Source: Bacteroidota bacterium
GTDB lineage: Bacteria > Bacteroidota > Rhodothermia > Rhodothermales > JAAAOL01
Direction of reading: 5' to 3'
DNA length: 13,355 nt
NCBI GenBank assembly: GCA_009908885.1
Contig: JAAAOL010000446.1
Span: 1-13,355 of the forward strand
This document shows, in pieces, positions 5,719 to 13,305 of the stretch (positions are counted from its first letter, which is position 1; the number at the start of each line of letters is the position of its first letter). The notes beneath the pieces were generated by a model. That model had not been told where the DNA came from and made no database searches. It was given only the letters and a program-made list of their open reading frames with translations. The translations under genes were made by a program, and so were the position numbers.

Positions 5719-7608
5719 ATGACGGACCCCCAGCATCATTCTGACACGGCTACGTCGACCAGCCCGGAGGAGACCGCCTCGGTGCGGGAACGCCCGATGC
5801 GTGCCTTCGAGGGACTGGGCGTCGCGCCGGGCATTGCCATCGGGCCCATCTACCCGTACTCGCGCACCACGCATGACGTGGAGCATCGGGAGATCAGCCA
5901 GACCGACGTCGAGGATGAGATCGACCGGTTCAAGTGGGCGCTCTCGAAGTCGGAGCGGGACCTGAAGAAGATCAGCGCCGTCACGCGCGAGAAGCTGGGC
6001 GAGGACAGCGCCAGCATCTTCGACGCCCAGATCATGATGCTGCACGACGAGGCGCTGCGCGAGGCCGTCCTGCGCCGGATCCAAGAGAAGCGCTGCAATG
6101 CCGACTATGCCGTCAAGCAGGTGATGACCGAGCATCGGCGGCGGGTGCAGAGCAGCGACAGCGAGTATCTGCGAGAGCGCAGCAACGACCTGCTCGACGT
6201 GCAGGAACGCATCATCACCCACCTGCGGCGGGGCAAGCTCCTTTCCAAGGTGGACACCGAGTCGGTCATCGTCGCCGAGAACCTGACGGCGGCAGACATC
6301 GTGCTCTTCAGCCGCCGCGACATCCTGGGCGTCGCCCTCGACTTCGGCGGGGCCACCTCGCACGTCTCCATCATGGCGCGGGCGCTCGGCGTACCGGCGG
6401 TGACGAGCCTGCACGGCCTGGCCGACGAGGTGCGCCACGGCGACACGATCATCCTCGATGGCATCGAGGGGCGCGTCATTCTGAATCCGGACGCGGACAC
6501 GCTCGACCGATACCGCACCCGGCGGGAACGCTACCGGCGGGTGGTGCAGGAGCACAAGCAACTGGTGCCGCTCGCGGCGGAGACGATCGACCACCACGAG
6601 GTCAGCCTGCGGGGCAACCTGGAATTCGTCGAAGAACTGCCGCTCCTGGAAGAATACGGCGCCGACGGCATCGGCCTGTTCCGCACGGAGATGCTGTTTC
6701 TGATGCGGGGGCGCTTCAATTACTCGGAAGACGATCAGTACGAGGTGTACCGGCAGATCGTCGAGTCGGTGCGTCCGGCCACGACCACCTTCCGCCTCCT
6801 GGACCTGGGCGGCGACAAGATGCTGCCCGTCGCCCACCGGGAGCACAATCCGTTCCTCGGGTGGCGCGGCATCCGCATTCTGCTGGATCGCGAGGAGGTT
6901 CTGCTGCCGCAGTTGCGCGCCCTGCTGCGTGCGGGCGTGCACGGACCGACCCGGATCCTGATTCCGATGATTACGCAGCTGGACGAACTCCATCGGTTCC
7001 GGGAGTATCTGGAGCGGGCCAAGCGGGAACTCACCGAGGAAGACATTCCGTTCGCGGACGACGTACCGGTCGGCATCATGGTGGAGGTCCCCGCCGTGGC
7101 CCTGATGGCCGACCGCTTCGCCGCCGAGGCAGATTTCTTCTCCATCGGGTCGAACGACCTGACGCAATACACCGTGGCGACGGACCGGGGCAACGACCTC
7201 GTCTCGGATCGCTATGAGGAGCTGAATCCGGGCGTGCTCTCGCTCATCCAGCGGACCGTAGAGGCCGGGCATGCCGCGGGCATCTCGGTCGGCGTCTGCG
7301 GGGAGATGGGGGGCAAACCCCGGAACACGCCGATCCTCGTCGGGCTGGGCGTGGATGAAATCAGCGCCTCGCCCACGTATCTGCCCGAGGTCAAGCGCGT
7401 CATCCGCGCCCTGCAATTCTCGGAGGCGCAAGCCCTCGCCGAGGAAGCCCTCAATTCCTCCAGTGAAGCCTCCATCAAGGCGATGCTCGATACGTGGCTG
7501 GACGAGCATGGCTGTGGGCTCTTGCACATGATCTCGTCGGAGGCGTCCGACGAGGCCGCTGCCTCGCCGGACGTGGACGCCTCGACGGTCGACGTGCAGC
7601 AGCGCTAA
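5719..7608 (+). CDS. ptsI: PTS enzyme I (phosphoenolpyruvate-protein phosphotransferase)
   Basis: A 629-residue cytoplasmic enzyme that takes phosphate from PEP and passes it to HPr. The core begins at about residue 28 (FEGLGVAPGIAIGPIY). The active-site His215 lies in DFGGATSHVSIMARALGVPA. The PEP-binding barrel shows GADGIGLFRTEMLFL (314-328), LDLGGDK (361-367), FLGWRGIR (379-386), GIMVEVPA (452-459), FSIGSNDLTQYT (474-485), and Cys527 in GVCGEMGG. All key residues are present, so it should be active. Compared with the E. coli enzyme it has about 26 extra residues at the N-terminus and about 28 at the C-terminus, the latter acidic and Ser/Ala-rich (residues about 606-629). The N-terminal extension is Ser/Thr-rich, and an ATG at residue 27 is a possible alternative start. 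It follows ptsH by 52 bp and precedes the isomerase gene by 36 bp. Confidence 0.97.
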   Translation: MTDPQHHSDTATSTSPEETASVRERPMRAFEGLGVAPGIAIGPIYPYSRTTHDVEHREISQTDVEDEIDRFKWALSKSERDLKKISAVTREKLGEDSASIFDAQIMMLHDEALREAVLRRIQEKRCNADYAVKQVMTEHRRRVQSSDSEYLRERSNDLLDVQERIITHLRRGKLLSKVDTESVIVAENLTAADIVLFSRRDILGVALDFGGATSHVSIMARALGVPAVTSLHGLADEVRHGDTIILDGIEGRVILNPDADTLDRYRTRRERYRRVVQEHKQLVPLAAETIDHHEVSLRGNLEFVEELPLLEEYGADGIGLFRTEMLFLMRGRFNYSEDDQYEVYRQIVESVRPATTTFRLLDLGGDKMLPVAHREHNPFLGWRGIRILLDREEVLLPQLRALLRAGVHGPTRILIPMITQLDELHRFREYLERAKRELTEEDIPFADDVPVGIMVEVPAVALMADRFAAEADFFSIGSNDLTQYTVATDRGNDLVSDRYEELNPGVLSLIQRTVEAGHAAGISVGVCGEMGGKPRNTPILVGLGVDEISASPTYLPEVKRVIRALQFSEAQALAEEALNSSSEASIKAMLDTWLDEHGCGLLHMISSEASDEAAASPDVDASTVDVQQR

Positions 7609-7644
7609 TCCATCCCCATCCGCACGATCCCCCGGTCCCGAACG

Positions 7645-8688
7645 ATGACTGACGCCGATCTACGCCGCTACGACCCGAGCGGCATGTACGATGCCATCCG
7701 CACCTTTGCCGAGCAGTGGAGGACCGGGCGGGAGCGTGCCCTGCAAGCGTCGCTGGATGGGCTGCACGCCGAGCACCTGTCTGCGATCGTCGTGGTGGGC
7801 ATGGGCGGCTCGGCCATCGGCGGCGACCTCTTGAGGACCCTCACGGCGGACGTTTCGCCCGTGCCCATCGTGGTCGTTCGCAACTACCGTCTGCCCGCGT
7901 GGGTGGGGCCACAGACGCTGGTCATCGCCTCCAGCTATTCCGGCAACACCGAAGAGACGCTGTCAGCCCTGGGAGAAGCCCGCGAGCGAGGAGCGATGCT
8001 GGCAGGCGTCACCTCAGGAGGGGAGGTCCAGCAGCAGGCCGAAACGTTCGGCTTCCCCTACGTCACGCTCCCGGGAGGGATGCAGCCCAGGGCCGCCCTG
8101 GGCTACTCGCTGACCGCCCTGCTCACGCTCGTCGAGCGCATCGGGCTCGTGACGTTGCCGCCTGCTGCGTGGCGCGAGGCGCAGGAAGCGCTGGAGCGAC
8201 AGTCGGCGGCGCTATCGCAGCTGGATGACAACCGCGCGCTGACACTGGCCCAGGAGCTGAAAGACACGTTGCCGTTCATCTATGCGGGCGCAGGACGCCT
8301 CGAAGCCGTCGCGTTGCGCTGGCAGACGCAGATCCACGAGAACGCCAAGATGCTGGCGACGGGCAACCTCTTTCCCGAGCTGAACCACAACGAGATCATG
8401 GGGTGGGAGCAGCCCGCGCCCGTCCACGAGCAGGTGAGCGTCGTGCTGCTGAGGGACCCGGCCGACCATCCGCAGGTGAAGCGCCGGATGGACGTCACGC
8501 GCGACCTGATCGGGCACCGGGCGGCACATTGGGTCGAAGTTCCGGCTGAGGGGCAACATCCGCTGGCCCGCGTCCTCGGTCTCATCAACCTCGGTGACTG
8601 GGTGAGTTTTTACCTGGCCATGCTGCGCGGCATCGATCCGACGCCGGTGGACCTGATCGGCAGGCTCAAAGCCACGCTGGCCGCGTGA
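7645..8688 (+). CDS. Bifunctional phosphoglucose/phosphomannose isomerase (SIS family)
   Basis: A 347-residue protein of the archaeal/bacterial PGI/PMI type, unrelated in length and motif to the usual 550-residue Pgi. It interconverts fructose-6-phosphate with glucose-6-phosphate and mannose-6-phosphate. Two SIS domains are visible. The first has VVGMGGSAIGGDLL (50-63) and ASSYSGNTEE (95-104), the phosphosugar-binding serines and threonines. Next come LPGGMQPRAALGYS (142-155) and IHENAKM with Glu232, then ELNHNEIMGW with His248, sixteen residues later, as in the characterised Pyrobaculum enzyme (Glu203/His219). The end carries YLAMLRGIDPTPVDLIGRLK with Lys342 near the position of the catalytic lysine. 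It is the last gene of the adk-ptsI cluster and is followed by a possible hairpin. Gluconeogenesis, glycolysis or mannose-containing polymer synthesis are the likely uses. Confidence 0.92.
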   Translation: MTDADLRRYDPSGMYDAIRTFAEQWRTGRERALQASLDGLHAEHLSAIVVVGMGGSAIGGDLLRTLTADVSPVPIVVVRNYRLPAWVGPQTLVIASSYSGNTEETLSALGEARERGAMLAGVTSGGEVQQQAETFGFPYVTLPGGMQPRAALGYSLTALLTLVERIGLVTLPPAAWREAQEALERQSAALSQLDDNRALTLAQELKDTLPFIYAGAGRLEAVALRWQTQIHENAKMLATGNLFPELNHNEIMGWEQPAPVHEQVSVVLLRDPADHPQVKRRMDVTRDLIGHRAAHWVEVPAEGQHPLARVLGLINLGDWVSFYLAMLRGIDPTPVDLIGRLKATLAA

Positions 8689-8698
8689 CGGCGTCGTC

Positions 8699-8724
8699 CG
8701 GTACGGCTCGGTCCGTCCGTGCCG
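8699..8724 (+). terminator. Hairpin downstream of the isomerase gene
   Basis: CGGTACGG and CCGTGCCG form an 8-bp stem (one G-U wobble) around a 10-base loop, starting 11 bp after the isomerase stop codon. There is no run of T after it, so a classical intrinsic terminator is not shown. The position at the end of a co-directional gene cluster makes a transcription end or mRNA-stabilising hairpin reasonable. Confidence 0.3.
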
Positions 8725-8925
8725 CGGCTCATCGCACATCAGCCGCCGTCCAGCCGATAATTGCGGCAGGTCTGTCCCGCCAGGCCCATCTTGTAGCTAA
8801 TTGCAAGGGTCCATCCTGCGCTCCAGCCTGGCCTATCAGCCACGCGCAGCACGCAAGGGAGAGGGTCCCCGGTCACCCGGCTCTCGATAGAGCGGGAGGG
8901 CCTTGAACCTGCTGCCTCGGCGCAC

Positions 8926-8959
8926 CGCAACGGCAGGAACGGTCATCGTGCCCGTTGCG
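8926..8959. repeat. Inverted repeat, 8-bp arms
   Basis: CGCAACGG (8926-8933) and CCGTTGCG (8952-8959) are perfect inverted copies with an 18-base spacer. It lies about 130 bp upstream of the start of the outer-membrane gene. It could be an RNA hairpin in the leader or an operator; no trailing T-run suggests a terminator. Confidence 0.35.
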
Positions 8960-8996
8960 TTTGCGTTGAGATCCTGTGAAGTGGGTCGGTCGAGGC

Positions 8997-9008
8997 CAGA
9001 ACGTTCTG
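8997..9008. promoter_or_regulatory. 12-bp palindrome CAGAACGTTCTG
   Basis: A perfect palindrome 78 bp upstream of the outer-membrane gene. Its right half starts a short direct repeat, ACGTTC at 9001-9006 and again at 9009-9014 (8-bp period). Palindromes of this size occur by chance a few times in a window of this length, so a regulator-binding site is only a possibility. Confidence 0.22.
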
Positions 9009-9086
9009 ACGTTCATCCCCCAGTAGGCCCACCCGAACCGCCCAGGGTTCGTTGTACTCGTCTCGTTTCGTTGCTTGAGGTGCCCT

Positions 9087-12062
9087 ATGATGCCACGCTG
9101 GTTGCTCGTCTGCCTGGCATGCCTGCTCGCGCTTCCGCTGACGGCGGAGGCCCAGTACAACTACTACTTCGGGCGGAATAAAATTCAGTACGAGGACTTC
9201 GACTGGCACATCCTCAAGACCGACCACTTCGACGTCTACTACTACTCGGAGATGAAGGAGCTGGCGGAGCACGGGGCGCACTTCGCCGAAGAGGTCTACG
9301 ACGAGCTGGAGCACAAATTTAATTTCTCCCTCACGCATCGCGTCCCCCTGATCTTTTACTCGTCGAACCTGCACTTCAAGCAGACCAACATCACGCCGGG
9401 CTTCATCCCGGATGGGGTGGGCGGCTTCTTCGAGTTTCTGAAAGGGCGCGTCGTGGTCCCGGCCAACGGCAACCTGCACCGGTTCCGCCGGGTCATCCGC
9501 CATGAGATGGTGCACGTCTTCACGTTCAACCGGGCGCTGCGCGTCATGCGCGACCACCGCATTCCGCCGGAGCGCATGTTGCCGCTGTGGTTTACCGAGG
9601 GCCTCGCGGAATACTGGTCCGGCGAGCCGGATTACCAGCACGAGATGGTGATGCGGGATGCGGTCTACTCCAACTATCTCGTCCCGCTGGAGAATATGTA
9701 CCGCATCCGCGGGACGTATCAGATGTACAAGCAGGGCGAGGCGATCTGCCGCTTCCTCGCCGAAGAATATGGCGAGGAGCAGCTGCTGGTGCTCATGGAT
9801 AACTTCTGGAAGGAGCGCGACTTCCGGGAGGTCATGGAACTGACCCTGGATGAAGACTTCGAGGTCATCAGCGCCAAGTGGCAGGCCTGGCTCAAAGACC
9901 AGTATTATCCCGAGCTGGATGAGCTGGAGTCGCCTACGCTCGTCGCCGGCGCCGTGGCCGCCGAAGGCTTCAACGCGAAGCCGGTCTTTTATCGGTTCGA
10001 GGACGGCACCCGCAAGGTGTACTTCGTCGCCAACCGCACGGGCTACACCAACGTCTACCAGGTGGAGGTCGACGAAGACTACGACCCGCTCGGCGACCCG
10101 AAGGTGCTCATCCGGGGCGAGCGGAACGACCGGTTCGAGGCGTTTCACCTGTTCGAGAGCCGCCTGAGCGTGTCGGACGACGGGCGGCTGGCCTTCGTCA
10201 CCAAGAGCGGCGGGCGCGACGTGGTGCATATCTATGACCTGGAAGCCGACGAGCTGGGCCCGACGTACGCGTTCGACGACCTCGTAGCCATCTACTCGCC
10301 CTCCTGGGGGCCGGACGGCGACCGCCTCACCTTCACCTCCATCGACCAGAGCGGCTTTACCGACCTGTACGTCTACGACCTGACGGCGCAGCACCTGCGT
10401 CGTCTGACCTCAGACACCTACGACGACCGCGACCCGAGCTGGAGCCCGGACGGGCGCTACATCGCCTTCGCCTCCGACCGGACGGCGGTGGGCCAGGACA
10501 ACCATTACAACCTCTTTCTCTACGACCTGGAGACCAGCGGCATCCGGTACGTGACGTACGGGCAGCACCACGACTTCTCGCCCCGCTGGAGTCCGGACGG
10601 GCAGCACCTCGTCTTCACCAGTGCCCGTCGCGACGCGGACGGGCGCTACGGCGGGCAAAACCTGTGGGTGGCCGACATGAGCCGCGTGGTGGAGCCGAAC
10701 CCGCCTGTCGCCTCGGCAGTGGCCCCGAGCCCTCCGGCCTTCACCGACCCTGCCTCGGAGCGCCAGTTCCAGCGCCTCACCAACCTGACCTCGGCGGTCT
10801 TCGATCCCGTCTGGACGACGGATGACCGGCTCGTCTTCACCACGTTCGAGAACTTCCGCTTCACGGTCCGCCAGATGGGCGGTCTCGACTCGCTGATGGC
10901 GCATCCTCGTGAAGAACAGCGGATCGACCTGGCCGAGCGGGAGAAAACGACCTGGGCGTTCGCGGAGATTGGCATCGGAGAGGATGCCGAGCGGGTGGCC
11001 TATAAGCGCAAGTACAACCTCGACATCGCGCAGGGGCAGGTGAGCAACAACCCCGTATGGGGGACGACCGGCGGCGCCGTGATGGCCTTCTCCGACATGC
11101 TGGGCAACGACCACTGGTACGTCACCCTCTACAACACGTCGCAGGGGCAGGAGGACTTTCTCCGTAGCATGAACGTGGCCGTCTCCCGCGTGCAGCTGCA
11201 CCGGCGCACCAACATCGGCTACGGGCTCTACCGCTTCGGCGGGTTGCGGTACGACATCACCGATCCGGACGCCTCCGCCGAGTTTCCCGTCTTCTGGGAG
11301 ACGATCTACGGCGGCTTCGGCTCGATCAGCTATCCGATTTCCAAGTTCCGGCGGCTCGAGCTCAGCACCTCGTTCAACTGGAGCGACAAAGAAGTCGACA
11401 TCCGCCAGATCGACCGGGAGGCGCTGCTGCTGTCCAACACGGTCTCGCTCGTTCACGACAATGCGCTCTACGGGCTCAACGGCCCGATGGACGGCTGGCG
11501 CGCGAAGCTGACGGCGGGCTACACGACGGACGTGCTCTACTCGAACGTCAACTACTACACCCTCAGCGCCGACGTCCGGCATTACTGGCGCATCTTCAAC
11601 CGGGTGACGCTGGCATCGTGGGGCCTCTTCCGGATGAACGAGGGACGGGAGGCGCGCCTCTTCTTCCTGGGCGGCAGCTGGGACCTGCGGGGCTACTCGC
11701 TGTTCAGCGTGCGCGGGCAGAAGATGTGGTTCACCTCGCATGAGTTGCGCGTCCCCATCCTGCGGGCGCCGTCGCTCTACCTGCCCATCCTCGCGCCCTT
11801 CGGCATCGCCAACCTGCGCGGGGCGGCCTTCGTGGACGCTGCTCATGCCTGGAACGAGGGCTACTACGACGCCAGCGTGCCGGACCAGCGCCGCCGTCAG
11901 CTACGGACAGGCGAGACGCTCGGGTCGGTCGGCGTCGGCCTGCGGGTCAACCTGTTCGGCGGATTCGTGCTGCGCTACGACGTCGGCTACCGCTATCGCG
12001 ACGGCTTCCGCGAACGGGATGACGACCTGTTCAAACAGTTCTTCTTCGGATACGACTTTTAA
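9087..12062 (+). CDS. Outer-membrane protein: gluzincin metallopeptidase + TolB-like propeller + Omp85-like barrel
   Basis: A 991-residue exported protein with three parts. Residues 1-22 are a signal peptide with a probable cut after TAEA. Residues about 35-275 form a peptidase-MA-like zinc protease domain with HEMVH (139-143) and the third ligand Glu171 in WFTEGLAEYWSG, the gluzincin HExxH...E pattern. Residues about 295-660 hold WD40-like PD40/TolB repeats: SPSWGPDGDRLTFTS (404-418), DPSWSPDGRYIAFASDR (449-465), SPRWSPDGQHLVFTSARR (498-515), and a degenerate one at 571-586, broken by a Pro/Ala-rich loop near 535-557. Residues about 670-991 are alternating beta strands with GGSWDLRGY (862-870), the Omp85/BamA RG(F/Y) signature, ending in a C-terminal Phe (FFFGYDF) as expected for a BAM-inserted barrel. 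No POTRA domains are seen. The ATG at 9087 follows GAGG at 9077-9080. Catalysis, zinc binding and substrate are predicted only. Confidence 0.85.
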   Translation: MMPRWLLVCLACLLALPLTAEAQYNYYFGRNKIQYEDFDWHILKTDHFDVYYYSEMKELAEHGAHFAEEVYDELEHKFNFSLTHRVPLIFYSSNLHFKQTNITPGFIPDGVGGFFEFLKGRVVVPANGNLHRFRRVIRHEMVHVFTFNRALRVMRDHRIPPERMLPLWFTEGLAEYWSGEPDYQHEMVMRDAVYSNYLVPLENMYRIRGTYQMYKQGEAICRFLAEEYGEEQLLVLMDNFWKERDFREVMELTLDEDFEVISAKWQAWLKDQYYPELDELESPTLVAGAVAAEGFNAKPVFYRFEDGTRKVYFVANRTGYTNVYQVEVDEDYDPLGDPKVLIRGERNDRFEAFHLFESRLSVSDDGRLAFVTKSGGRDVVHIYDLEADELGPTYAFDDLVAIYSPSWGPDGDRLTFTSIDQSGFTDLYVYDLTAQHLRRLTSDTYDDRDPSWSPDGRYIAFASDRTAVGQDNHYNLFLYDLETSGIRYVTYGQHHDFSPRWSPDGQHLVFTSARRDADGRYGGQNLWVADMSRVVEPNPPVASAVAPSPPAFTDPASERQFQRLTNLTSAVFDPVWTTDDRLVFTTFENFRFTVRQMGGLDSLMAHPREEQRIDLAEREKTTWAFAEIGIGEDAERVAYKRKYNLDIAQGQVSNNPVWGTTGGAVMAFSDMLGNDHWYVTLYNTSQGQEDFLRSMNVAVSRVQLHRRTNIGYGLYRFGGLRYDITDPDASAEFPVFWETIYGGFGSISYPISKFRRLELSTSFNWSDKEVDIRQIDREALLLSNTVSLVHDNALYGLNGPMDGWRAKLTAGYTTDVLYSNVNYYTLSADVRHYWRIFNRVTLASWGLFRMNEGREARLFFLGGSWDLRGYSLFSVRGQKMWFTSHELRVPILRAPSLYLPILAPFGIANLRGAAFVDAAHAWNEGYYDASVPDQRRRQLRTGETLGSVGVGLRVNLFGGFVLRYDVGYRYRDGFRERDDDLFKQFFFGYDF

Positions 12063-12114
12063 CCAGTCGCCTGCCCGTCCGTCCTCGCATGTCACACATG
12101 ATCTGACCACCAGC

Positions 12115-13305
12115 GTGACGCATCTACTGCCATTCCTCGGACCGAGACTCTGGCTGTTCGGTCTTGCCGGGTTGTTGCTGCTTACCGGCTGTCGCGGCCT
12201 TCAGGTGTCTCCGCCGCTGAGTGCCGCTCAGGAGACCTGGGTGACCGAGGGCGGCTCACCGCTCCGTCAGCACACAGCTCCGGCCACGCTGTCGGTGCCG
12301 CTGGAGGAGGCCTGGACGTACAACGCGGGCGCGGGCTTCGGGGCCCCCTCGCCGCTGGTCGTCGATGACCTCGTCCTGGCGGCCACGCGCAAAGGGGAGA
12401 TCCACGCCATCGACCTGGAGTCGGGCGAGCGCAAAGGGTTCGAGACGTTCGGGGAGACGGTGGAAGGAACGCCCGTCATCGGGAATGGCGTGATGTACGT
12501 ACCCGTAGGATGGGGCAAGCGGACGCTCTACGCGTATGACCTCCTGCGGGGACGGTCGACGTGGAAGGCGCGCGGCGCGGCGGTCGAAGCGGGCCTGCTG
12601 CTCCTCGACGACGGTCTCATCGCCGTCGACGTGGACGGCCTCGTGCGAAAATACGGTCTCAGTTCGGGAGACGTGCTCTGGGAATACGAACTGGGCGGCA
12701 AGACGCTCGTGCGGGCGACGCCGGTGCTGGTGAACGGCTCGGTCGTCGTCGCCGACACGGACGGTCGTATCGCGGCCTTTAATCCGGCTGACGGAACGGT
12801 CCGCTGGACGCGGGAGCTTCCGGCGCCGGTCTTCACCTCATTCGCTGGAGATGAGGATCAGGTGTATGTGTCTACCACGCGCGGCCAATTCTTCGCCCTC
12901 TCCGCTGAGAGCGGTGTGACCCGCTGGCGCATGGCCCTGCCGGACACCACGGTGCGCCTGTCCGCTCCCGCCGTGTCGGAAGACCTCGTCGTCGTGGGAG
13001 GCACGGATGGCGTGCTGCGTGCCCTGCGCCCGTCCGATGGTCAGGAAGTGTGGTCGTATCAGGACGAGGATGCCATCACGGCCCCACCGCTCATCACGCA
13101 GCACCACGTGTTCGTCGGGACGATGGGGAAGCGGCTGGTGGCCGTAGGTCGGGACGATGGCACGGCGCAGTGGACCCACGAACTCCGGGGGCGCATGAAG
13201 TCGCCCATGGTGCTGCACCGCGGCCGCCTCATCGTCCAGGCTGAGCCCCGCCACGTGATCTGTTTCACCGCGCAAGAGGAGTCACCCTATGCGTCGACGC
13301 CGTAG
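12115..13305 (+). CDS. BamB-like PQQ-repeat beta-propeller lipoprotein
   Basis: A 396-residue protein if it starts at the GTG at 12115, the only sensible start before the signal sequence; no in-frame ATG lies between the previous stop and there. The N-terminus is a lipoprotein signal, LLLLTGC, with Cys26 as the lipidated residue. The mature part shows seven repeats of the PQQ-like propeller type, each a strand ending in A-x-D/N/S-x-x-x-G then W: about 94-105, 136-150, 175-189, 217-231, 257-271, 299-313 and 339-353. This gives a seven- to eight-bladed propeller of BamB size. BamB is a lipoprotein of the outer-membrane barrel assembly machine that binds BamA. Similar propellers also occur in dehydrogenases, but those are larger and carry other motifs. 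It starts 52 bp after the Omp85-like gene and overlaps the next gene by 17 bp, so the three are likely co-transcribed. Confidence 0.75.
   Translation: MTHLLPFLGPRLWLFGLAGLLLLTGCRGLQVSPPLSAAQETWVTEGGSPLRQHTAPATLSVPLEEAWTYNAGAGFGAPSPLVVDDLVLAATRKGEIHAIDLESGERKGFETFGETVEGTPVIGNGVMYVPVGWGKRTLYAYDLLRGRSTWKARGAAVEAGLLLLDDGLIAVDVDGLVRKYGLSSGDVLWEYELGGKTLVRATPVLVNGSVVVADTDGRIAAFNPADGTVRWTRELPAPVFTSFAGDEDQVYVSTTRGQFFALSAESGVTRWRMALPDTTVRLSAPAVSEDLVVVGGTDGVLRALRPSDGQEVWSYQDEDAITAPPLITQHHVFVGTMGKRLVAVGRDDGTAQWTHELRGRMKSPMVLHRGRLIVQAEPRHVICFTAQEESPYASTP
13277..13281 (+). promoter_or_regulatory. Ribosome binding site AGGAG
   Basis: AGGAG lies 7 bases before the ATG at 13289, inside the end of the lipoprotein gene. 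It is the clearest Shine-Dalgarno in the window, where most starts have none, and supports that start. Confidence 0.6.

Larger units (their letters stand above)
8689..9086. other. 398-bp non-coding gap before the envelope cluster
   Basis: No open frame here has a plausible start, composition or similarity on either strand, and no tRNA, tmRNA, RNase P or SRP RNA core was recognised by eye. The region holds the hairpin at 8699-8724, an inverted repeat at 8926-8959 and a 12-bp palindrome at 8997-9008. It should contain the promoter of the large outer-membrane gene, but no TTG/TAnnTTTG pair with correct spacing could be placed. Confidence 0.5.

Noticed and set aside
5671..7527. Minus-strand open frame (618 codons) opposite ptsI
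   Set aside because: It is entirely antisense to a fully conserved enzyme I and has shadow-like composition.
8740..8960. Possible structured RNA (SRP RNA, tRNA or riboswitch)
   Set aside because: Checked both strands by eye for the SRP core, T-loop, RNase P and cobalamin-box signatures; none fits.
8943..10394. Minus-strand open frame (483 codons) opposite the protease-barrel gene
   Set aside because: The opposite strand encodes clear motifs (HEMVH, PD40 repeats); this frame has none.
10410..11846. Minus-strand open frame (478 codons) opposite the propeller and barrel region
   Set aside because: A shadow of the plus-strand gene, His/Val/Arg/Ala-rich, no domain.
11740..12114. N-terminal extension of the lipoprotein frame back into the barrel gene
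   Set aside because: The frame is open by chance opposite the barrel codons; the lipoprotein signal with LTGC fixes the start near 12115.
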